This document shows, piece after piece, positions 34,474 through 47,259 of a DNA stretch of 64,000 nucleotides. Under the pieces are notes generated by a model that saw nothing but the letters and a program-made list of their open reading frames with translations, was not told the DNA's origin and did not search any database. The position numbers and the translations under genes are program-made. Origin of the DNA: Isoetes taiwanensis (lineage: Eukaryota; Streptophyta; Lycopodiopsida; Isoetales; Isoetaceae); contig JAJEKV010000027.1 of assembly GCA_021234155.1 (NCBI GenBank), forward strand, positions 10,492,716 to 10,556,715, given 5' to 3'. Each line of letters begins with the position of its first letter. Position 1 is the stretch's first letter.

Positions 34474-34677
34474 GACCACAAAAGGAGAGGCTCAAAGACG
34501 GCTGATGAAAATAATAGAGATGCAAAAAGGTTATAAATACTCTAATGGGAACCCTCTCAACTAGCCTCAAGAAGCGGATTTATCTGCTAATCTTGAAATG
34601 CAGATAAATCATACTTCTAGAGCCTAGTTGAGCACACTCTCAATACAAATCAACAACACAAGCACAAGCACCATGCT
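34474..34677 (+). repeat. Direct repeat A copy 1 joined to repeat B copy 2
   Basis: 34474-34617 (144 bp) is nearly identical to 40810-40953, with three changed bases seen. It contains GGTTATAAATACTC, a TATA-like core. It passes directly into repeat B (34615-34677). It may be a long terminal repeat part or another repeated promoter; no TG...CA ends or primer-binding site are evident. Confidence 0.7.
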
Positions 34678-34679
34678 GA

Positions 34680-36935
34680 AAAAAGAGGCAGAAAAAGAAG
34701 GTGCTCACTCACTCAAGAAAAATCAATGAATCCTCAAAACTCGGAATTTTAGTTCCATCAGAGAGCAGGGAGATGACTTACTCATAGAAAATCAACAGAT
34801 CTTGGAAACTCGAACATAAAAGTCCAAATAGACTACCAACAATGTAAAAACTCAAATGACAGCGATAAAGGAAACCTTAAAGCATAGGAGACTAGAACCA
34901 ACTAATATAGAGACCATTATATTAACTCCAAGTGGCAATCAACTAAGAAGCAACCAAACTTCCTGCACCACTATACCACAACCACCAACAGGTTAAAATC
35001 GTAACAATTAATACTAGAAGAAAGGAAAGAGAAAGGAATCTAATGTGCAAGGACAAAGAGCAGAAAAAGCCCCTACAAAACTCCAATATCACAGATTTAG
35101 CAAGTAACGCAAAAACAAAAGGTACAATTGTGCCATACCTAACTAAGAAACCACAAAACAACCTGCATAAGACGCAGAAACCTAGAAGGCATTTCAACCC
35201 CGGAACCTTGAAATTAAGCCCCAAAGAGTCTTGTCAAAACAACTAAAGAAAAAGGAGAACAAAAGGAAGTAGCGCCCAGCGCCCTCCCTTAGCGCCCAGC
35301 GCCCAGGCCATGCTCATGTAACTCCGTACCAGGGAGTTAGCATCAAGATACAGAATCGGATCTGGTTCCGCTCTACTCCGCAGTTACCAGCCCAAGCCTC
35401 GGGCCAGCAAGGATTTCCATCCACAAAGATCGCCATAGGCACCGTGTTCGATTGCTTTGAATTATTTTGGACCGTTTGGTGTCCCAAGATTGCTCTTAGC
35501 ATCGCGCCCTCACTGCCCTTGCGTAGACCCTCTTGATCTGCCTCTTTTTGGCTTTCTCTCTCTAGGGTTTACAGTCTCTCTCTAGATCCAAAACCCCCAA
35601 ACCCCCAAAGGTTATGCTCACACCCTTTACGAGTCCCCAAATTGGATTCTAAGCACCCTTTAGGCAGCCGAGACCCACGAAACTTTGGCCCCAAAACCCC
35701 ATTTGTCTTCCCTCGGCTTGTCTGCTTTGCCCCCGTTCCTGGCTCCTTTACCGGCTGCCTTCTTCTCGGCATGGCACGTAAGATCAAACGTATGGCCGGG
35801 AGACCCGTAAGGAGAAGAATCTGCTTCACCGCTTGAGCCGGCCATTCCCCGCCCTATGACCCCACGATTAGCCCTATCTTCGGGGCAGCCCCATCATTCG
35901 GGCCTCAATAAGCCCTATCTTGGCGGGTGACCGGACACGTCCCCGCACCATGCAACCCGCTCGAGAACCATCTTTAGCTGCGGCTTTGACTAGGATGGAT
36001 GCTCGATCCACTGTTTTGCCTCCGTGATTTGTTGGTTGGGATCCGCGATGATCCAATCCACGACACTCACAGCACATCGGCTCGCTTGTTCTTGGGAAGC
36101 CGGGTCCGGCTTTCTAGAGTTAAAAAAGCCGCTGACAAATTCGGGCGGGAGTCCGATTCAAGCAAAAGACAGCGTTAATCTGCACCCGCACCTACGGGGT
36201 AGTGCCTCGAGCATGTGGATGTTTGCGTCCCCCAGCCGATGATACCACACCTGCGCCCACACCTACCGTCATCCGAGGGTTGTTTGCCCATCGCGACAGG
36301 TCCCGCCAGAAAGCTCGACCGTGCCACGTACGCCATTAGCCCCCGAACCTACGCATTGTGGGTTTAGAGGAAGCAAGCGACACTCTTGGTGCGCTTTGAG
36401 GTGACCCGTTTTTTTCGCAGGTGATGCACGCATGGTAGATGGCATTCTCTCGGCTTGTCGAAGTTGGAGCAAAGATGGCCCCTCATCGCCCCCGGCCATT
36501 TGCTAGTCGGCCAGGGATGCTTTATCTAGGGCGCACATCCTCCGCCATGGCAATCACTTGCAAGGGACCTCCTTCTCCGCCCGGAAGATCTTTACCCCAG
36601 ACACTCGCCGACGGAAGGATGAATTATGTCGAGTCCGCGAGGCTCGCCTCGCACCGGAAGTGGGTCGTATAGAGGCGGCCGGGCTATCATTCGGATCATC
36701 GCCACTTGATCCATGGGTCGTATTCGTGTAGCTGATTGGACTTCGAGATCTGCTAGGGCTTAGGCCCTTTTGTTTTGTTTTATTTTGGTATTGTGATTTG
36801 CTACGGGGCATAGTCCCCCGAGTTCTCTGTACTGGGGCTAGTCCCCACGTGTGATTGTGGCTTCGGCCTTTTTGGTTTGGTCACGGGGCTTGGTCCCCGA
36901 GTTTCAGTCTGGGCTTTTGCCCTCTCTTTTGTATT
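34680..36935. other. No gene recognised
   Basis: Contains short frames without domains and a paired AGCGCCCAGCGCCC motif near 35270-35306. Around 35570-36700 the base composition is richer in GC than the flanks, possibly part of the element that ends at 36997. Confidence 0.35.
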
Positions 36936-36997
36936 GGGTCCCATAACCCGATTGGGTTCCGCGGACGTTAAAAATTTCTTCCTTCCTTCCTTCCTTC
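36936..36997 (+). mobile_element. SINE/LINE-like 3' end with TTCC tail (copy 1)
   Basis: GGTCCCATAACCCGATTGGG, then a TTCCGCGGACGTTAAAAATTT block, then CTTCC repeats. The same block with one change and the same simple tail is at 43525-43591. The shared end plus tail suggests a retroposed family. Confidence 0.5.
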
Positions 36998-37249
36998 AAT
37001 ATTCGACATGGTTCATGAGCAGACACCATTAACTTGGGTTTCTGAGGACAGTACGGCAGGTGTTACAAGGTGTCAACAACTCATAACATCTAATAAGTCA
37101 AGAAAGATGAGCATAGTGTTTGAAAAGAACAATCCCACCCCTTCGGGCATCAACACAACATCGAGAGTCTCGAAGAATTACATATGATTTCTACAAAGGT
37201 GAGCTATAGCTAGACACTCAACGATAAGAGGACAGAACTCAACGATGAT

Positions 37250-38350
37250 TGGCTTTAACAAATACCAAACAAACTATTCTGAGGTACCTAAGGCACCCAA
37301 GAGGAACAAAGAGTCCAACAACTTAAGTGTCTTGCCACCTAAAAATCCATAACAGCTTAAATATCCATATGCTAAGTGAAGAATGTACAATCATGCTTAA
37401 GGGAACCACAGGCTAAGTGAAAATTGTACCATTTTAGCTACTAATAAACACTTACAAGATGCAGACAACATGCTCCATAACAACATACTCAATAGGAAAA
37501 ATAACGATATGGCAAGGACAGAATTGAACCAAAGAGCCCAACAACTTAAAAGTGTCTTGCTACTTAAAAATCCACAATGGCTTAATATCCATATGCTAAG
37601 AAAAGATTGTACCATCAGGCTTAAGGGAACCACATGCTAATTGTACCAGTGTAGCTACTAATAAACGCTCACAAAATGCAGATAACATGCTCAAAAATGA
37701 CATACTCAATATGGATGCACGCTGCTCAGGACCGTATCTAGAGTGTCCACAACATGGACAAGAGAGGACAAAATTGCCTTAAAAGAACCACTAATACCTA
37801 TTGAACACTCATGAGATGTGGACCGCACACTCCAAGCAGAACTATGCCATAATACCTACTGAACACTCACTCATGAGATGTAAACCACACACTCTTAACA
37901 CAATTCAAACGTCTTCCTACTTGCTGCTCAGAACTATATCCACTTGCTGCTCAGAACTATATCCAGAATGCACACTTCTAACTCCCACTCTTGCAAAAGG
38001 CTAAAACTTAATGACATCTGGACAATCAAAAGTAAAAAGCAAAGATATACTACTACCTGTCAAGGTTCTAGGTGACAAAAGAGCAAAGCCTAATGCACTA
38101 CAATAATACAAGATACTACAGACTTAGACAAGGCTGTCCAACAAAATCAAAGTGATGGCATAAACTTGTTCAACCACTTCAAGAGTTTTCTATATGGTTA
38201 GCATCAACAAAGACAAGAAGGTAAGCACACATTATAAAATCAATGTTGCATACATGTACCCATCCGCTATCTACCTGGCCATCATCAACAAGGACGAGAA
38301 GGTAAGCACACATTATAAAATCAATGCCGCATGCATGTATCCATCTGTTC
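37250..38350. repeat. Local tandem duplications
   Basis: A unit of about 220 bp (AACTTAAGTGTCTTG ... CATACTCAATA) occurs at about 37320-37497 and 37540-37712. A unit of about 80 bp (AAGGTAAGCACACATTATAA...) occurs at about 38205 and 38287. A GAACACTCATGAGATG unit is doubled near 37803-37885. No coding frame. Confidence 0.7.
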
Positions 38351-38399
38351 AAGTGCAAAAAAGGTCTGTTCATAACACATTATAAACTGCCATGGGCTA

Positions 38400-40809
38400 T
38401 TAGTTTATGAGCATGTAGTTCTGCAACGTACTATAACTCTGGGTGTTTACAGGGCTCAACTCATGGCTCCAACACCGCAGTTGAGAATCCAGCATCATAC
38501 ATCTCCATCTAAAGCCCTGGTTATTAAATCAAGAGGAAGGTAGCTATGCAGGAAAAATAAGATAACAACAACTGCATTTCCACTGGCCAAACGGCTTTGC
38601 ACAATGTTCTGGAGCTCAATACAAGCTGGGATGTAAATGGCACAAATGGTAAACGATCAAACACAACCGAAAAGCCTTAGCAGATTGAGACAGATGAGAA
38701 AGAGACCATCATTAAGCATAAATTGGCATCTATCAAAGTATCATAGCAAGCACTATGTGTATGCAGAAATGAAATTATCCAGTAACATAAACTATAACAA
38801 TTATCCCTGGGATGAAGTCAATACCTGTCCGGAAAGCATTTAGTGCACGGTGATTTGAAGCTTGGACGATAGAAATAGATTACCACAAATAGACTGGCAC
38901 AAACTCAAAGGAAGAGAGATACTGGAATTGGCGATCAATACAAATAACTTTGCAAGAGAGACTGTAACATCAGTCGGCCATGGATATGTAAAATTCATAG
39001 GGTTTCTAAAGGAATAGATGACAAAACAAAGCTTGATATTCTGATACGCATGAGAGCATAAGGGCACAACAATCCAGCTAGGAAGTCACGTCAAGAAATG
39101 TTCACCTATCTCATCACATCTACCCTATCTCAACATAACTGAAAACATGTTAACAGCAAAGTGGCAACCAAACCTATGATCGGGCATTCAAAAAACACTA
39201 TGATAGACCAACGGAAAGGCAAGGAGAAGAGTAACTAAGGATAGGCAAGAGAAGAGTAACCAAGAATATGAGAGACGATGACTTCAAAGAAGAGACAAGA
39301 AATGTCAGACTACAGAATGTGGACTACTACAAGAATCAAAGAGGGAAGAAATGGAGGCAAAAGAGGATTAAGGCAGGCAATGGCATGAGAGCAAACAGAT
39401 CCAGAATGACTACTACAAAAATTCGTGAACCAACATAACAAGATTGTCAAAACAATCGCCAAGTAACTCAAAACTTCTGATAGACCATCATGACAAGTCT
39501 CCAGAGATCAACTAAACCCAAATAAAAATGAGGTGAGGCAACTTATAGGCTTACCGGATCACAGGATCTAACTTTACTGAAGGCAGAGAGCACAGAGATG
39601 CATGCTCCAGGCTCAAGAAACACCAATACTAAACGAAGTTAGCCATCTCCAGACTGTAAAATCCAAAATCTAGCTACAGGTCTACTGCTTTATGTCTGTC
39701 ACTTGGACTATGTATCCAATTGGTTGCATGCATGTACCTCGTCCGTAGCCAGTATTATCCATGAATTTACAATCTTCTAGGTGAACTTATCTTCAGACAC
39801 TGCAATAGCCTTAGTACGAGCACAATATCATACTCCAAGCTCTGAACAAATGCATTCTAGATCGAAACTAGTCTCAGTAAATTTCTCTACTCTAATTAGC
39901 AACCAGAAAAGCATGACCAACAAGCTGATGTGCAACTAGAAAATAACAAGCTCTAATAATGCTGGCATACCTTTTGTTCTGTCTATCATTTCAGTAAAAA
40001 AGGTTAACACAAGACCAAGGAGCTTCTAGAGCTCAACTCAGCTTGTGTAGAAGGGATTCATATTTCACTCAGCTTGACACATTTAAATCGAAAGGAGTGC
40101 ATCCAAAACACGAACGTGAACCTCCTCGCAACTGCAATCCTTCTTCGAGCAAAGCTATGGCAACTAAGGAGCAAAGCTATGGCAACTAAGGATATGAGGT
40201 AGGAAGTCCTGGCCACGTCTGAGACTGATGAACCTGTTCCTGCCAAAGCAACAAATGACAGAGAAAGCATCCTTGTCCTAAAAATAAAAACGTTACAAAT
40301 AAACCATAAATAACATCTCGTATCTCTATGGCATCCTGATCTGCAAGTGCTTGATGCCACAAAAATTTCAAAGAGAGCTCATGCCCCGAATGTAGCCTCA
40401 ACAATCTGCAGCTCACCCCCAAACCCTAGCTTGCCAGTGTATGTGCAACAACGCACTCCAAAGGCTAGCCATAACAATTGTTTTATTGTCGATTCAAGCT
40501 GCTAGTGTAAAATCGTTGCCCTAACTGCTGCTTTAAATTGGCAGAGAATCTCCGGGACCCAACGCTGCTTCTCATAAGGACTAGACAAACGAATAAACAA
40601 GGCTGTTATAAACTCGTCGAAATTACCTTGCACGATTATCTTGCACGATCACAACGGCTTGAACGAGCAACTCGTACACAAAATTGAACATGCAAATGGT
40701 GCGAAGCTGGTGGTAAGACGGGATTGCACGTAGAGAAAGAGGAAATTGAGAATCCACAAATCGACCACAAAGGGGAGGATCGCACAGACGGAAGAGAAAA
40801 ATTACAAGC
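38400..40809. other. No gene recognised
   Basis: AT-rich without a supported frame or clear repeat structure. Confidence 0.4.
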
Positions 40810-41340
40810 GACCACAAAAGGAGAGGCTCAAAGACGGCTGATGAAAATAATAGAGATGCAAAAAGGTTATAAATACTCTAATGGGAACCCTCTCAACTAG
40901 CCTCAAGAAGCGGATTTATCTGCTAATCTTGAAACACAGATAAATCATACTTTGCAATTAATTGAATTGACCAATAGCCTGACCATTGTCCTGACTAATA
41001 GGCTAACCAACGTCCTGACTAATAACTTGACTACTTTCTTGACTAATAGCGTGACCACTCCTGCTAACCAATGTTCTGACTAATAACTTGACTACTTTCT
41101 TGACTAATAGCGTGACTATTGTGTTGATTGATAAGCTGACCATAGTCCTGACTAATATTCTGACTAATTTCCTGACTAACGACCTATGTCCTGACTAATA
41201 GGCTGATGTTCGTTGTCTGACTAATATCCTGATGCGTACCCTGACACTTGACCTGACGTTTGTCTGACGAATTACCTGACGCATCATCTGGCGCACAATC
41301 GTCAGATAATATTAGTCAGGCTAGTCGTCAGCCACTCAGC
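40810..41340 (+). repeat. Direct repeat A copy 2 followed by a second CTGAC array
   Basis: 40810-40953 repeats 34474-34617. From about 40965 to 41340 some 20 CTGACTAATA-type units follow, like the array at 26.3-26.6 kb and in the same orientation, with inverted GTCAG units near 41300-41335. Probably subterminal repeats of the same transposon family; no CACTA end is visible next to it. Confidence 0.6.
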
Positions 41341-41349
41341 CTGGGCTAC

Positions 41350-43520
41350 AAATTTATTAAAGGCATCATGACGATTAATCTGACGTCTAGAATGTACAAA
41401 CATTCTTTTCCATTTAATGCACCAATTTTTTCATCTGGCAAAGATTTGAAGCTAAATTTTGAGGGCAAAGATTTGGAGCAAGATTTTGAGCGCATGCTAC
41501 TCTCGCCTTGATCTTGGTATGTTGATCTTGTTCTTGTTGATTGTAGATTTGATTTTTTTTTTTTTTATATTCAAACACCTGTTCTAGTGTCGGTTTTCAT
41601 TTCCTATTCTCATCTCACAAAATCTGTTTTCATCTGGCTGTTCTATTCTGCATCCTCCGACTAAACTGAAAAATTTGCCCCAAAAAAATTTCTCTTCCTT
41701 TGCCACAAAAGGAAGAAAAATAGATAGGAAGATAAAATGGCTAAGATGGTGCTTGGTTGGAGTCCTAACTAGAGGACCGGGAGCATGGTAGAAGCTAAGG
41801 GGAGAGGAGAGCGGGGTTTTGCAGAGAAAAAGGAAGAGCAAAAAGGATTTTGCAGAGAAAAAGAAAGGGTATGGCCTGCCGGTGCTCCATCTATTAAATG
41901 ATAGGATTTTAGGGCATTTTTTTCTCTCGATTTTGGCCTCGACTTGTTTTTGCAAGCGTTGTTCTGGTTAATCATTTGGACACATCGATCCAGCCATTCA
42001 AATCTAATTTTTTACAGCTCATTTATCTCCGGATTCTCTATTGCTGCAGAACAGTCTGATGCTACTTTCGTTTTGCTTTGTCAAGCGGGATACGGATTAA
42101 CCCAGCTGCATTCGAGATGCGCCCAGGTGTTGGTAGAAGAAGAAAAATAAATACTGGAACGCATACTCTGTCACATAATTTAACCAAACTGTTTGCAAAT
42201 ACATGAGTTTGCAGTCCCATATCAAGCTAACAGGCATAGCAGATAAGAAGTGACAGGGCTAACATGTAGCTGCCTCAATTCCAGGATTCACAAGGCAATC
42301 CAGGCCATCACGAAGGAAAATTATTAGAACCAAAATTCAATCCAAAATTTGAGCCCACATAGATGGTGAGACAGGCGGCTCATGAAACCGAGTCTTATGG
42401 GCAGTTTGATTACTGCTGTACTATAAGACCTATTTCGTTTGACATCCAGCCCTCTTTGCCTTCAAATGGAGCCAGGATAGTCAGGAGGATTATAAGAGCT
42501 ATGCAGCCAAATGGCAAAATAATTTAGAAGGGGATGAACCCTCCTGCACTTACAAATTTGCCGAAACTATGACGAAATATACAGAACTTGGGTGCTCTGT
42601 TTGTATATTAGCAACACAATAACGACAGATTTTGGGTCGTCGTCTTCCATGTTTCTATTTTCTTCAATGTTTTGCCGAAATATTGTGAGACCCAACTTCT
42701 GCACTAAATTTTGCTGGTGAGCTTTAGCCAATTATCCTCCTGCTTAAGCATGGATTTAGGAGCTTATAGCATGCCAGCTGGTGAGCTGGTCTTCAATCTG
42801 GGTTCGTTGTTTTATAGGAAGGCGGTGTCCCCAAAATCTTGCCGAAAAGAGCCAAACCGGAAGAGCAATATAAGACGCCCAAGCATGAGCTAGCAGATCT
42901 TATTTAAGCACACAACAAAAGCCATCTTTCAGACCCCCAAGACCGGCCGATCAATCCAAAAGAAAGAGTCCTTCAGTTCGAGAATCGAGTCCTTCAGTTT
43001 GAGAATCCTCTATGTATTTCAGTTTTGTTTGACAATGATACCGGGTGCATAAATCGCAACCCTTTCCCGATTTTGTATCAAAACTTTGCCTTATTTTTAA
43101 TAGACTTTGATTTAATAAAGGGAAAGTTATGCCCCTGAGAAATGCAATAATTCCTGGAATGCAATAATTCCGATGGGCGATTTCCCTGAGCGGTTTTTCT
43201 GAGCGCCGCCTTCCCTGCGTGTCTGGGCGATTGGCGTTGGGGGCGTCTGTTTTCCAGCACCCAGTTGTGAAGAGGTTACGGTTCGGAGTTGCTTGGTGAA
43301 GCTTTGCCTGCTGGAGGTATGAAGGTATGCTTGTTGCTTGTGCAACAGCATGGATTTTTGGATCGGTGAGCAGCCATAGTCATCCTGGCAACGGTTTTTT
43401 CCCAGGTGGTTTTTAATCCGGGTCATGATGGTTGTGTTCTAGCTCACGTTGTGCTTTGGTTTAAGGGCTTCGGCCCATGTTCTTGTGTGGACTTCGGTCC
43501 AGGACTTCGGTCCCTTATGT
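41350..43520. other. No gene recognised
   Basis: A frame at 41260-41511 starts inside the CTGAC array and shows no domain. The rest has scattered short frames only. Confidence 0.35.
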
Positions 43521-43524
43521 ACTT

Positions 43525-43591
43525 GGTCCCATAACCCGATTGGGTTCCGTGGACGTTAAAAATTTTTCCTTCCTTCCTTCCTTCCTTCCTT
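43525..43591 (+). mobile_element. SINE/LINE-like 3' end with TTCC tail (copy 2)
   Basis: Same 3' block as 36936-36997, ending in CCTTCC repeats. Upstream are short GGACTTCGGTCC repeats (about 43490-43512) not matched at copy 1. Confidence 0.5.
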
Positions 43592-44229
43592 ACAAGAAGG
43601 ATGTATTAGGAATTGTATTTGCAATTGTTTAATTGTTTGATGTATATAATTCCTTTAATTGTAATTAATAGAATGTATTTGCAATTGTTTAATTGTGTGT
43701 ATATAATATTTATGGTCTTCTAACTAAAACATGATTTTCTAGCGCTTTATCGTAGGTGGCTACAAAAGACTCACAACAAGAGGGAGATGGTATGGCGATG
43801 CCATCTAAACATATGACCTGGGCTGATGAAGTGTGAGTATTATAATGTTCTTCTTTTCTAGACAATAGATTTAGATCATAAAGAGGTATTACAATAGATT
43901 TAGATCATAAGAGGTATATAGGGTAGGATATAAATTTCTCAAATCAATTCCTTTTGAAATCATAGTAGCTTCTCATCTTAGCATTAATATTTGTGTTTGA
44001 ATTAGGGTTGTGCATAACAGGTTATGGAAGATACGTCGTCTAACGACGACTATACATGGGCAGTTTGCCACATCTCAGGACAGGTGGTTTTGCATATATG
44101 ATGGGTGCACTCATACCCATGACCATGGTGGGGAGGGGTATTTGGGGATGATGATGCAGGGGGCAGCTATCCATCAGAGGGATACGCACAGTGAGGTGCC
44201 TTGGGTTTCTCGTGCATGAGGTGCACGTA

Positions 44230-45002
44230 AGAGGCATGAGGATGCCCCTATAGATGATGCAACACTCGAAAAAGAAAGGGAGAAGAGTCACATGCATGGA
44301 CAAGAGCGGTGTAGCAAGGCAGATTACTTGATTAGCCAGCAAGAGAGGAAGTATAGGGCTAGAGCACGCACACGGATGACTGTAGAGTGGAGTAAGATGG
44401 AGCAGACACTGCCACCACTAGAGCTAGCACGGGTTGCTCCACAGGGAAGGGACCAGTGGGTGGATGAGCAAGTACAGAGGCTATTGGATGTGCATGCAGC
44501 TGGGGCAGAGACGCGTAGACGAGAGACAGAGGCTAGGCTCTTGAGGAGACATGGGCATGAGCATGTTGAGGAGGATGAGGATCTTGAGGTGGCTCATGAT
44601 GGTCTAGTAGACTCATTACAGATAGAAACAGCAGACGACAGGATTGAGAAGGGTGAGGATATCGAGGCAGCTGAGGATTTTGTAGTTGATGGTATAGTAG
44701 ACTCAGGTCATGCAGTGACAGAGGGCATGATTAAGGAGAGTTGTCTGGGTCCTGAACATCATTTTCTAGACATACAGGGCATAGAGGAGGCAGGAGCTAC
44801 GATAGATTTTGCATTACAACTAGGACTTGCTTGTCCCTCCACTTCATCTACTATGGAGGATGGGAGAGATTATATGCCCCCCTCACGTACACGTGTTGGC
44901 ACATCTCTAAGTCCTAGTACTTCATTCCTTCCATGTACAGCTGTTGATGTGGATCTTTACATTGGGAGGGTGCCTATCCTTAGCTTTATGCACTTTGGTT
45001 GA
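44230..45002 (+). CDS. Acidic/arginine-rich hypothetical protein
   Basis: One frame is open from about 44229 to 45002; the first ATG is at 44292 (236 residues), but the frame continues upstream with RKRHEDAPIDDATLEKEREK, so an upstream exon is likely. A short exon-like piece (MAMPSKHMTWADEV, about 43793-43834) before GTGAGT, and MEDTSSNDDYTWAVCHISGQ after a CAG at 44022, fit this. The protein has a basic coiled-coil-like part (RKYRARARTRMTVEW) and a long acidic part (HEHVEEDEDLEV). No domain recognised. It is convergent with the SWIM gene and may belong to the same old element. Confidence 0.4.
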
Positions 45003-45275
45003 CGTTTGTACAGCTTCGTCATGACTGAATGTTGTTATATCTTCGAGTATAATGTCATACTTTACCTTTGGTGTAATATATTATGTGTGTTTATTTGGCC
45101 ATCATTTCTTATAACATGTACTGCATCACAGGAACACAAAACTTTCTTCTTTCCTTGTGAAAACCTTCATCCATTCACAACAATATTGCACAACATGCAT
45201 TTAACATTGGTTATTAAAACAATGGACATATGTCTAATATCATGTACTAGAGTGACATTGTGAGCCAAACTCTCA

Positions 45276-46654
45276 TCATAACTCCTCGTGACAAGGAAAC
45301 TGAGCTCGCACACTAGTACCACCCCTTGGTCTACTCCCAGTTTGTAAAGGTGGTTGTTCCTGCAAAGGGCCCGACATTTTAGGAGTGTAAAGAGGAGCTC
45401 GTGCAGCAGCCTGTGATTGTGCATATGATCCCCTGAACTTCACAGGTGCTGGCCTACTGTTTCTAGAACCTAGTACCCTGAGGTCTCGTCTGACGTCTTG
45501 GATAATTTGTTCGAGCTCCTCTTCCCTTGCCACCTGCACCCTTGCAAGCTGCTCTGTGGTCACCTTGCACCACTCATCAAGTATCTCTTGTTTCTTTACC
45601 ACTAAAGTGAGGGCGACTTCCCGCAGAGTCCTTCCTGTCTCCCTCGTGGGTTCCATCCCATGACCCATCCCAGTATGCTGACCTAGATCTGCCATAGGGT
45701 ACAACTCCCTATAGATGTTAGGATAGTGCATGGCAAGAAAGTACTCTAATGCCACTAAGTGCTTGCATCTGGAGACAAAGCTTGGACAACTACAATATGC
45801 AGCATGCATCTCGACTCGGTAGTGCATACATGGGGTAGACTCAGATGCTACATGGAGCACAATAGCTTCTAGATCAGTCAGGGTGATGATACCCCCATGC
45901 TCCTCTTGGAGCCTACATAAACGTTCAGCTGCTGCTAGACGCTTGCTGCATCCATGATAGCCAAATCGTCCGCTTGCATCTATATTTTACACGAAGTGCA
46001 TTAGATGAAGGAGAAAAATAGCAAATCATGTGGTTACTAACCAAGTTCTTGACGTTGTCTGCACACTTCAAGCATAGAACCACAAGCGGCGATCCTCCAT
46101 CTAGATATCCAATTATAGTAGATAATAATATGAACATACGGATGTTCACTTTTCGCTGCAAGAGCTGCACCTTCAAAATCCGTCATTGCATCTTTGTTAG
46201 GTTCGTGGTGTCACAATTTGAGTGCAAAAACATCCTAGAATGTTTTTGCCATTTCCCATCCCAATGTCCTCTGAGCACCCACTTAGTCTGCAGGTAACTA
46301 TATAAGGCACTAAGTTAAACAATTTCTTCAAAAGAGAACGTGTTCAATTCAGAGAACTTGAAGCCATACCTTATTACACCTTCGTTGTCTCTATAAACCT
46401 CAATAAGATCATTTAACTGGTTGAGGTATTCCCATTTGCTCTTTCCTGCTTGAAGGCATATATGCCGAAGCTTGCATTTACAAGCTGCTATGCATTGTCT
46501 CACATAAGTTTCTAGAATGCCATGGAACTTAGACCCCACCTGCCACGTTTTTTTAATATTATCCAAAGTAGGGCATATGGGCAAATGCCGCAGACCTCCT
46601 TCAACATGAGCTCTGAAGATGATTTGCTTCCACATCCATGACGGTGGGACAAAT
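45276..46654 (-). pseudogene. SWIM zinc-finger protein, 3' part (probably transposase-derived)
   Basis: After the LINE junction the frame gives VPPSWMWKQIIFRAHVEGGL and a CKCKLRH patch (to about 46315). It then gives HSNCDTTNLTKM, a frame change, and DFEGAALAAKSEHPYVH. Intron 45980-46041 (62 bp, CTTG/GTTAGT ... AAATATAG) splices in frame to ASGRFGYHGCSKRL, then AAYCSCPSFVSRCKHLVAL, a SWIM finger (C-x-C-x6-C-x-H), then a coiled-coil tail. SWIM fingers are common in MULE-type transposases and in host genes derived from them. Here the gene has been split by the LINE (46665-53030) and the hAT (53505-62635). Confidence 0.6.
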
Positions 46655-47259
46655 AGCCATTTTCTTTTCTTTTTTTTCTTTTTTTTTTTTTTTTGAAGGC
46701 AAGGTGGGTTTTGTATTCATTTTACATGGAATACATCATGTCAGGATCTTCCCAAAAAGCAGGAAGATTAATCAAAAAAGCAAGACACAAAATTCTTCCT
46801 TTATGAAACAACATAAGGAAGGATACTAGCCATTTTGGCTGCATACAGAAAAATATAACTAGAGTTAATAGTGGACAGTAACCAAAGACCAGTCAAATGC
46901 TAAGGTGGTTTGCTTCCAGCAGATCTTGGATAGAGAGGTCTGCAACAACCGATCTGCCAAAGATATTCAGGAACTCATCCAGTTCCTCAACAGTAAAGGT
47001 GGTATAATCCATCAGCATCAAAACTCGAGCTTCCCTTTTCTGTTGCCAAGTATGGAAGAGGTTTTGAAAGTATGGCTTCAGTCCATTGTACCTCCATACA
47101 TCTGACCTGTCCAGCAGCTTTTTGATTGCCATCGAATGAATCATTTCTTGCTTAAGTGTGATGAAATGCTGTTCCAGCTCCATTCTTGGGATATAGAAGT
47201 CTTCATTCTCATTGTTACTGAGCCATCTGATAGGGGCTCCTGTGTTCCTCGACCTCCTC

